From Oryzias latipes (Eukaryota > Chordata > Actinopteri > Beloniformes > Adrianichthyidae): DNA of 64,000 bases. Both the position numbers and the translations under genes were made by a program. The notes beneath the pieces are model-generated. The model had not been told where the DNA came from. It made no database searches and saw nothing but the letters and a program-made list of their open reading frames with translations. Position 1 is the first letter of the stretch, and each line of letters starts with the position of its first letter. Below are positions 49,748 through 64,000 of the stretch, piece after piece. The DNA is taken from positions 13,097,483 through 13,161,482 of the forward strand of contig NC_019859.2 in NCBI RefSeq assembly GCF_002234675.1, in the 5' to 3' direction.

Positions 49748-50135
49748 ATTCAATTCATTTCAATTTTTTTATATAGCCCAATATTAAAACACGGTTGTCT
49801 CAATGGGCTTCACTAATTGTACAAAACATAAAATCAGTTTTAAAATACAATAGCTGATTGTTAAACTAAACTAAACAGACTATGGCGTATACTTATGTAG
49901 CGCCTTTGTTCCTACAAGGACAAAGCGCTTTACAGTCACGGACCCAGTCACTCACACATTCACACACTGGTGGCCGCCGACTAAGCTAACGTGGACATCG
50001 CGGCCCTTAGACCCTCCCTCTCGGTAAGAAAAAACTCCTAAAAAACAGATTCCAGGAGAAATCTGTTTTCCAGTTGGCCATCTGGAATCTGGAAATACCC
50101 CCCCAACTAGCCTTGCAATAAGCCTGTCCAAAGAG
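49748..50135 (-). mobile_element. SINE-like repeat with another repeat nested in it
   Basis: It begins TTCAATTCATTTCAATTTTT with TATAGCCCAATATT, as in the repeat at 32345, and ends CCCTCTCGGTAAGAAAAAAC, also shared. In between, about 49885-50005 is a second repeat with GCGCTTTACAGTCACGG. Confidence 0.7.
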
Positions 50136-50239
50136 GATTGTTTTACACCTAACTGTCGGCATGTATTTGTATTCTTATACTTGCATCTCTATATCTTAGA
50201 CTTGAGTTACATTCAGAATAGAATTTTTTTGCTAATATA

Positions 50240-51065
50240 AATGTTTTTTTGTCCAGGAGGCACAGACTGATGTGTGATGTGCCTCAATGCTCCATCCTGG
50301 TTCCCACACATTTAAACCTGTACACGCTTGTGCTTGATGTCAGGAGACACAGCACTGACTTTCATAAATACACATACATCACTTAATTATATGTAGCTTT
50401 GCCTCCTGATGATAACAGGCCCATTGATGATGTTTGAAGATGTATTTTAGATTTTGAAACGTGGATGAGAGGTAACGTTTTACAGCTCAATCAAGAAAAA
50501 ACAGGTTTTAATTGTTGCTCCTGATACAACATGTCAACATTCATAATATGAATGTGTGCAATAAAGTCAGAAACATCTGTGTGATTTCAGATGCAGTCCA
50601 TTGCTTTGAAGCACACACAAGCCAAGTTACAAAGGCTGCATTTTACCATCTTGGAAATATTGCCTCAGTGAGACCCTTTCTCTCCAGAACCAATCTAAAA
50701 TATGAATTCATGCTTTTATAAATTCCAAAATAGATCATTGAAATGTTTTTATTTTTGGCTTAAAGACAAATATTGGGAATGGGCTGCAGCTTGTTCAAAA
50801 CTCAGCTGCACACCATTTAACCTGGTGTGCAGCTTTCCACTCGTTTTGAAATCTTCACACTGGCTCCCAGTCAGCTTTAGGATTGATTTTAAGATTCTAT
50901 TTTTAGATTATGAAAGTCTTCTTTATTTTTTATTAGAATTGGTGTTAGCTCATGATCCACCCAGAGCCCTCAGGTCCTCAGGTGCAGGTCCACTGGAGGT
51001 TCCCAGAATCAGAACAAAAACCCACGGCGAGGCTGAATGTCGGCACCATGGGCCTCGCTTGAGGA
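50240..51065 (+). mobile_element. LINE (L2/Rex1-like) reverse-transcriptase C-terminal half, decayed
   Basis: Plus-strand frames carry PQCSILVPTHLNLYTLVLDV, PDDNRPIDD, QLNQEKTGF, VTKAAFYHLGNIASVRPFLS, KSSHWLPVSFRIDFKILFLD and DPPRALRSSGAGPLEVPRIR. The catalytic YADD motif expected between the first and second is YTYIT here. Several frameshifts exist. It belongs to the same broad LINE group as the endonuclease at 12042. Confidence 0.8.
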
Positions 51066-52880
51066 CGTGAGGATCTTATCTACTCTGGAGGTTTTTTGAA
51101 AAATGCAAAACCATCATGGTTTTGTTTAGCTTTTGCATACATTTACACTTCATCTTACCCATCAGCTCACGAGTTTACTCTGGTACATTTGATTTTCAGG
51201 ATGTAAAACCTGACCAGTCTGAATTGAAATAAAAGAAATGTGATTTATCATTTTGTCATAAAAGGTCTTTTGTTATAACACAATACACACAAATGAACTG
51301 TGTAACGTTCATTTTATAGACATCTTTGTGGCCGAAAAAGTTAATGGGATTTAAAACCACTGATGGGAAATTCCTGCAGCTGCACTGACTTCTTTTTTTT
51401 TCACCATCTCAGGTTTGTATTGTGAGTAAAGGGAAGGTGCAAAAGATCTTAGGTGAAAGCTGAGGAGTACATAACACACCAAAGCCTTCAGAGCTGCAGC
51501 TGGCTACAACTTCTGATCCCGGCTTCTTCTGTCACAGATTATACTGCCTGCTTCAACCACACTGCTGCTTCACTTGTTCTTCCTGCACAGCTGCTCACAT
51601 GCTTTTAGTCTGAAAGATGAAAAATAAGTCTGTATGCAGATGAACTTTAAAGCAAGAGACATAATTCCTTCCTTTTAGAATATATTTAAAATGGACGGTC
51701 AAATGAATCCTGGTTCCAAAAAATTAAACTCTTTAAGATCCGTCAATGAAGCAGGAGAGAGATGTGATGAAGCACAGCTGCTGTGGGGGAGGCGAGTGGT
51801 GGAGTCGGTGAGTCACACCTCCACACTCCTTCAAGCGGATGTGCTTTACTTGACTTTCTCGTGTTTTCTGACTTCCATCCCTCTGACTGCAGAGCTAAAC
51901 CTTTCTGAAGGGGCCACCGTTTCTCTTTTTTTGAAGGTCTTTTTGGCTCAAATTACTGCAACTTTGACTGTGGCACTCAAAGTTGACCATAAAATAATCT
52001 CCATCATGCATAAATGAGCTGAATTTTGAGAGTTTGAAGTCTGTTTTTTTTCAACACAGTGAAGTCTTGAAGGCGGCAGTCAACATCCGCTTGATGAAGA
52101 TTGAGACGGTAGGCCCAACTCCTTTGCTTTCTGTTCTTTCTCAGACCAATTCTGATCATTTTATGATTAACCTGCATTGAAATGTGTGGAAACGACACTC
52201 CTGACATATTTAAGCTCAATGTTTTGATTTGTTTGTCCTTTTTTAAAAAAAAAACTAAATAGTCATAAACCAGTTCATAAACAGTGAGTGGAATCTTCTT
52301 ATAACGATTCTCGGCATCTCAAAATGGAGTTCCTTGTTTGGTTTTTAGAGGAACTGTGGAAACATCTCTCGATAACGTGTCCCACCTAAAAGAGGCAGAG
52401 TTTTCCATTCAGAAGACTTGTTTTTTATGGCGTGCGGTTTTTGGGGCTGTTTTGAGTAACTCCTACGATCAATTATGTTTTTGTGCAACAAAAAAATCAA
52501 AAAAACACCCAGATTTGGGTAAAAAGGCTTTATTATCGAGTGTTAGAAGACCATTACTGATCATTAGCTCGTGATGTAAATTGTAAAAGACAGACTTTTT
52601 AGATGAAACCCTCAGTTGGAAAGAGGTTCAAACTGAATTCTGGGGTACCCCTAATCATCTTACGAATTGAGCTTGTTAGGTTGTAACAGACCAAAACTCT
52701 GTACTGAATGGGCCCCATTATCTGCCATCTTTCTATGCTAGATTGTATGTTTGGCGGGTAATGTTCTAGTAGGGTGTAAAAAAACAAATTTATTTAAGAA
52801 TTAATGTAAAATTCCAGTCAAAGATCTTTTATTTTCCAGACTAAATGGTGTTTTCTGTTTTGTTTTTTCTACCCCGGTAC
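51066..52880 (+). other. Intergenic to RHOH upstream region
   Basis: A frame at 51691-51809 ends before GTGAGT and could be part of a non-coding first exon of RHOH. I see no other support. The rest is AT-rich without recognisable genes. Confidence 0.35.
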
Positions 52881-52882
52881 AG

Positions 52883-53850
52883 CCTCCTTCTCAACAGCAA
52901 ATATTAGACCTGAAAGGACAGAACAACGATGCACAAAGCGACCATGGAGGAGTACCTGCACAGACCGGAGGGGCAGCAAACCAAGATGGCCTAAAGAACC
53001 TTCACAAAGTCTGGCCATTGGAGATGTGTTGACTCTACAAGTTTGGGACATTTTCAAGAATAGACGGGCACCGATCAGTTCAGCAGTAGTGTTGTCGCTT
53101 CCTTGAAACTGGTTTAAACATTTCCGGCTCAATAGAAATATCTGATGCTTGCATGCGGGAGCTCGGCACAAAACAAAGAGGGATTGCTTGAACAGAACGG
53201 AGAACCTTTTCTATAAAGAACCAGAGAAATCAGGAGGACTACGATAAACATCAGCAACAATGAATGGCTACGAGGCAGAAATGTCTGTGAAATGTGTTCT
53301 GGTTGGGGACTGTGCAGTTGGAAAGACAGCCTTGCTGGTCCGCTTCACCTCAGAGACCTTCCCTGACGCGTACATGCCCACAGTGTTTGATAACACCGGC
53401 GTGGAGGTGTACATGGATGGCGTCCAGATAAGCCTGGGCCTGTGGGACACTGCGGGCAGCGACAACCTCAAACAGATCCGACCGAGGTCATACCAGCAGG
53501 CCGATGTCGTCCTTATTTGCTTCTCCGTGGCGAACCATAATTCTCTAGCCAACATTCAACGTAAATGGATCGCGGAGGTTCGAGAAAACCTGCCCAAAGT
53601 CCCAGTGCTGATTGTTGCGACCCAGACAGACTTAAGGGAAATGGGCGCACACCGGGGTAGCTGCATCTCACCAGCCGCAGGAAAACAAGTCGCTCGTGAC
53701 GTCCACGCTAAGGGCTATCTGGAGTGCTCTTCCTTGAGCAACCGTGGGGTGCAGCAGGTGTTTGAGTACGCCGTGCGGACAGTCTTCAACCAAGCCAGGA
53801 AACAAGCCAGGAGGCGCATATTTAACATAAACCAGTGCAAGATCTTTTGA
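52883..53850 (+). CDS. rhoh: RhoH-type atypical Rho GTPase (coding 53260-53850)
   Basis: The coding part is one uninterrupted exon of 196 codons. It matches RHOH along its length: [96 protein letters not shown] and a basic tail ending CKIF, a CAAX-type prenylation site. RHOH is a GTPase-deficient, haematopoietic Rho protein acting in T-cell receptor signalling with ZAP70 and LCK. The sites that in Rac1 are Gly12 and Gln61 are Cys18 and Ser here, in line with loss of GTP hydrolysis. An acceptor (CCCCGGTACAG) at 52882 suggests a 377-nt 5' UTR in the same exon. A second Met (codon 8, 53281) fits the human start better, so translation may begin there. N4BP2 upstream and CHRNA9 downstream match human order. 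Confidence 0.94.
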
Positions 53851-56800
53851 TCCTTGACCTCGACTTGATCAAGACATCATTGTCCTGATCTTTTAGACTG
53901 TCGTTTAAACTCACGTCTGTGAAGAATCTCAGTCATCCAGGTCATGTTTTTACAGGATTCTGGGCAACTGAAGCGCAACTCAACAGACTTTACAAGTCCA
54001 GAAGACACGTAGATGTGTGATATTTTGGATTTTATTGATGCTTAACTGTGTTACTTTTTGAGAAACATTTGTCAACACTCACAAGTCTTACAAACTCAGA
54101 ATAGACTTTAAAAAGGGATCATGTGGATTTCTTACTGCTGCAAAAATCTGTAAAAGTTGTTTCTATTTAAGTTGTTTAGGAGAGCATATATGTTGTGATT
54201 TGCACATTTGTCTAAATCAAGTAGTTATTTCTTTATTAATAGACAAAGTGTGTGCCTTTGAATTTGTTCCTTGTGATTTCAACAGGGGGAAGTGATGCTC
54301 AGACTTAAAACTTTAGCCGTGGCAGATCAACATTAACAGTGTTTTCCCGTTTTCTAATAGACAAGTTTAATACGATGGAGTTGGAGTGAAAATGTATTTG
54401 TTTCAAAATCAAAACTGCAGGATTAAACATGTGTTTTCTTCGCATGTTGTTCTATTTTTCCCTGATACAACTGTGTTCATAAATCATTTGACGACCAAAT
54501 TCATCTATCGGTATGAAGCCCATTGAGACAACTATTGCTGTAATATTGGGCTAAATTAATAAAATTGAATTGAATCTAAACAGGATATACAGAAAATGCA
54601 GAATATATATCGTCAAAATATTTAAATTATTATTTGCTTAAATCTTATTTGGTTAAATGTATTGGTGCTGTCATTACTGCGGTATAATAAGGCTGTATGC
54701 GAGTGACCAACAGACCACATCGAAACTTTTCCGGTGTCGTCTACGAAACTTTAAAAAATACGAATATTATTCAAGTTAAGTTTTTATGCAAACGTTGTCT
54801 ATAAATAGCATGAAAGCTAAATTAAATGTTCCTAAAACAAAACCCTGAAGGGCATAAAACCACAAGTGACTCAAAATTTTGTGCATTATGAGTTTTTTGC
54901 AAATGATGTCCTTATATTTCCGAAAAAACCATGTTGTGCAACTTGATTGTGTGTTTTTACCTGTTTAAAAAAAGCAATTATTAAACAAGTCGTTATTTGC
55001 AATTTTCTTATCGTTTCGTTTTTGCCGCTACACAATTTCAAAATTTAGTTTACAAGAGTGATTAAATTATTACTAATTCAAAAGTAGTTACTGTTGGACT
55101 TTTTGTAATGAAGTTTTCTTTTTTTTGTGTGTTTTTACTTTGTTTTTTTAATCTTATTTCTAGAATTTTAGCTTCAGATGGTTTGGCAAAAATAATTTAA
55201 CCTGTTAGGAAACATTATACGCAAACACATATGTTATGTTATTATTACATTATTATTATTACATAATAACATTACGCACATAATTTCCATTTGTTACGTT
55301 GATTTATTTTTTCTGAATGAACACTTATGGATGAAAGTAGTGCCTTAAATCGTCATGAATAGTTATGTAGTAACATTCAGCTAAATAAAAAGTATTGATA
55401 GAGGATTTGTATCAGATAGTTCTTGCAGTTGCTGGCTGGACTTGTTTGCTGTTTACTATGTTTTTACCATGTTTTAAGGAAGACTATTTTCCGAACAGTT
55501 GAAAGTTGAACAGCTGAAAACTGTATACTTAGTTGATAACACCTCACTTAAAAGCCTTTGCACTATGATTGATATGCACTAAACATAGATTATTTTAGTT
55601 CCTACCAAACCTTATGATGAAAAATTCCTAATTAATTAAATAAAGGTAAAAAAATATTATTTTCTTTGCCTTTAGCATATTTTAACATAGCAATAATAGA
55701 TGGTGCAACTCAAAAGTTAAAAAAGTTCCTTCTCCTGCTCTTTCTTGGCGTAACCTTCTTTTTGTGGTGTTGAGAGTTCTGAGGATGAGAGGCTCCATAC
55801 TTTTAAAGAATATGTTGAAGAATACCTAACCACATCCCAGTGTGCAAAAGCGCACACATTTACATGAAACATCATGAAAGCATCTTTAACATCTACGTGT
55901 TCCCACATTTTACAAACTAAATTTTATATCTTTTGATTTTCTGCACATATGTCCAGCAAACTAATGTGATAACCTGAACAGCAGAGGAACTGCGCTGAAG
56001 CTTAATAATTGAAGCAGAAAAATGCGACAGGAATTTAACAACTCCTAAAAAACTAAAAGAAAAGTAAAGATAAAATTGACATTAATGTGTTTTTAAAGTC
56101 AACAAAAACCTGTTGAGTTTAGAGCTGCCCAAGTAGAAAAAAATAATAAAAATAATCTAATAATCTTTTGTTACAGGTAACAAAGAGAAATGTTGAACTT
56201 TGACTGTGCAGCGTGTTTCATTCTGTGCTGTGGTCATGTCTTTTTGTGCCTCCGTGTGCGCTTCGCCACAGCTACCACAACGCCTCATCCTCATGTCTCC
56301 GTCTCACAGAGACAGACACACTAGTGGTGTGCACAGCCGTACGAGACGAGCCACTTCACAGTTAGTGGTAGTTGGTGTGCTCACTCCTGCCTCTGGAGAT
56401 TTTTGAAGGTTGAAGTAAAGAGAAAAGCGGGGGGTAAAAACTAAAATGCAGACATTTTGAATGGGGTTCACAGCAGCAGTCGCAGCCAATCATATTAAAA
56501 ATTGACTTACCAGTGCAGCTACTTTTGCTTTTCTGTTGTTATGCACGAATGTTACACTTTAACTTTAATATATGAGTAGTGCTCAGCGCCTCACTGGCCT
56601 CAGTGGGGTAAATATTCACGGTAAAGATCCTTTTTTTTTTAAACTTTCTTGTTTCTTCTCATTTGCTCTTGTAAAAGGCCACCCTCAAGGAGGGACTTCT
56701 GTCCTGCACTGATCATCTCTGCACCCATATTTACAGATGGTACCAGAGTGGAGATTTTTTTGACGTTCAGTCTTTCTGTTGTGAAGACCAGAAATAGTTC

Positions 56801-58973
56801 ACTGATCACATTTTAATATCTTGTATGAGCTTCCTCAAACTTTATTGCTTTCATTTATGTTTTTCTTTTCAAACTATTAAATTGGGATTTGAAATTCAAA
56901 GGAAAAAAAAAAAGAATTTCAGAGTGTTTTAAGACCATTTTGTTTTGTTTGAGAAATGAAACATCGTTACATTTTTCTCTGGGATCAGCAGGAAAAAAAA
57001 GTTCCGTAGTTTGAAAATGGCTTTTTTTTTACATCCTACTGACACATCAGATTAAGATAAACAATATCAAGATAAACAGCTTTTTTTTATCAACCTACTG
57101 AGCAGCTTCTCATCTGTTTTTGGTTCTTCTATAAAGCTTTGGTCTTTAAACTGCATGCAGGTGTAATCGATGCTCTGTAAATAAACCACAAATGAAGAAT
57201 ATGCTTCACCAGCTGCATCATCTGCTGCTTTGACTGCAAGAATTGCACTTAACAAGCTTGCAGTTTTAAATATTTGAGGATATAATTCTATCAGATGACA
57301 TCTTAGCTGATGTGAGCTGTCCAAGATAAAAGTACCAGATAAAAGTACAAGATAAAAAATACCAGAAATCTTCTAGTTTTTGCTCAAAATAATGCTTTAG
57401 AAAGCTCAACCGTGTGCATTTAAATAAAAACAAAACACAGGCGCTTTAAAAAGGATAATATAGGCATTATATGGACATATAGATGCATTTCTTTCTCATT
57501 GCTTTGGTTTTTCTCAGTTTGTAAAACTCAAGTGAAACTAGTTCAAACAGGGGTGTCTTTTTGTGCCTGCAGGGGAAGTCAATATGTCAGGGTGCTTGGC
57601 GTGCTCATGCAGACATTGGACTCAAGTCACAGCCCAATGATAAAAGATCCAGTCAACAGATGCCTCATAAACTCATTAAGGGGAGATGTCATTCACTCCA
57701 GCATTGATTTAGGGGAAAAATGCTTTGCTTATTGGGAAAATGAAAAATAAATGCTCTGTTTTTCATTTAAGGGACTGGGATGAAACAAAATACTGAATGT
57801 TGCAACAATACTGCAGTGTGCTTCACACACGCACTTTCAAAACTCACACACATCTGTTTCTTTCTTCTAAACATTTATCTCAAAATCTCAATCTTACTAT
57901 TTCGCAACATAGCAGATGTTCAAAGTGCGTTCTCTTTGAGTGAAATGCATGTAGGGACATTTTTAGACAACAGTGCTTCGCCTGTGTTTTATTCTGAAAG
58001 GGTTTTTTTTTGTACGTTCAATCTCACACATGCACACTCACAGACACCCAGGAAACACCTGTCCTGTGCGAGCTCAGAACCACAGAAACTGCCTGACACA
58101 TTAACACTTTACATCAAAACGTGCAGTTTTCTGCAGAACCAGAGACCTTTGTCGATACATTTTCTTATTTCATGTTTGAAAAATAGTATCAGCCATCTGT
58201 CATGTATTTTTGAAAATAGTGCTAAATCTCTTTATTTCATTGAGGTTGGCCTGTGAAACATCCACTTTGCTCCTAATTTAAAATCAATGTACTAGGAGCA
58301 AAATAAAATGTTTGTCTTGCATTTTTACATCTTAAAATCCTATTTTTCTTTGTGTAATGTGGATTTCTAGAAGATGAGATCATGTGTCAGTGGGATTTCT
58401 TTTTAAATATAATTAAGTTAAATTGAACGAGACAAAAGAAAATAATATTCTTCACAATGTTAAAATAAAATGTGGAATAGTGTTTATATTTCTGAAACAG
58501 TTTAATTTAGTTGAAGCAGGACATGGATGCATAAAGGTACATCAATGGTGACTTTGTTCATTTGGAATAATTCCTCATTTGTGATTTTCACATGTGCGGT
58601 CCAGCTGAGAACGGGTGTGTGTCTGTCACACAAGTGGATAGCACGGCCAGGATCACATTTCACCCAGTGACACTGTGCAATGTGATACAAGAAGCAAACC
58701 TGTGTTCCAGTGCATGTGTGCTCCGCTCAGGTCCAGTTCCAGAGTAGCAATTACACTCACAGACAGGAGAGACCTGCTACTAACAGCTAGCAATGCATTC
58801 AGAGCTTCTGACAGGATGTTAGACTTGGAGAATGTTCTGTGGTCTGGGCTGGCTCAGCCTATGCAGAGCAAAAAAGAAGATCAGAATCAAATGATGCCCC
58901 AAATGTGGACTCGGGCTTTTTCAGACTCTGCCTGGCTGAATAATTGATCCCACGGCTGGTGACTTACAAAAAA
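53851..58973 (+). other. Intergenic, RHOH to CHRNA9
   Basis: About 5 kb of AT-rich DNA. A SINE tail lies at 54513-54577 (CCCATTGAGACAAC to AAATTGAATTGAA). Frames such as 57067-57324 (minus) and 57780-58256 (plus) show no family motif. I support no gene here. Confidence 0.5.

Positions 58974-64000
<5,027 letters not shown>

Noticed and set aside
52599-52787. Minus-strand 62-codon frame upstream of RHOH
   Set aside because: No recognisable motif, and no support as an exon.
57067-57324. 85-codon minus-strand frame between RHOH and CHRNA9
   Set aside because: Looks protein-like in composition, but I find no family pattern, splice sites or neighbour to support it.

Overview
The window looks like teleost fish genomic DNA, probably a percomorph. 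Coding exons are short and spliced with GT-AG junctions. The interspersed repeats are typical of fish (Tc1, hAT, PIF/Harbinger, L1, Rex1/L2-like and RTE-like LINEs, a tRNA-like SINE). The three genes on the right, N4BP2, RHOH and CHRNA9, follow the order and orientation known from human 4p14. I cannot name the species from sequence alone.

Left third (about 1-22 kb): a wreck of partial kinesin-13 (KIF2-type) gene copies arranged head to tail. I can match at least three copies of the motor exon ending in FEIYNGK (1962, 11790, 20189), two copies of the next motor exon, two full copies and one stub of the switch exon, two copies of the last exon with its 3' flank, and two copies of an N-terminal exon. 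Transposons sit in and between the copies: an L1 fragment, a nested MITE-like pair, a 2.8-kb PIF/Harbinger, a 3.64-kb foldback-like element, a 624-bp hAT, a 1283-bp TIR element, and Ty3/gypsy and LINE pieces. Because the copies are paralogous, the unoccupied site for several insertions can be read elsewhere in the window, which gives precise element ends and target duplications.

Middle (22-36 kb): a 3'-truncated myosin regulatory light chain gene on the minus strand (MYL9/12-like); a SINE; a 1.6-kb hAT-like element lying in a short unrecognised open frame; a decayed intron-bearing integrase-core gene split by an 868-bp hAT and a SINE-like repeat; two SRCR-type exons on the minus strand; and a hAT/ZMYM1-like transposase fragment.

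Right half (36-64 kb): ordinary genes on the plus strand. N4BP2 can be assembled from 16 coding exons into an uninterrupted frame of 1755 codons (CUE, P-loop kinase, DUF1771, Smr). RHOH is a single coding exon of 196 codons with the atypical GTPase residues of its family. CHRNA9 starts with a 46-nt signal-peptide exon and runs off the right edge in its fifth exon; its fourth intron holds an almost intact Tc1 element. N4BP2 acts in DNA/RNA-end and ubiquitin-linked processes, RHOH in haematopoietic signalling and CHRNA9 in cholinergic signalling. Their linkage is conserved synteny and not a known pathway.
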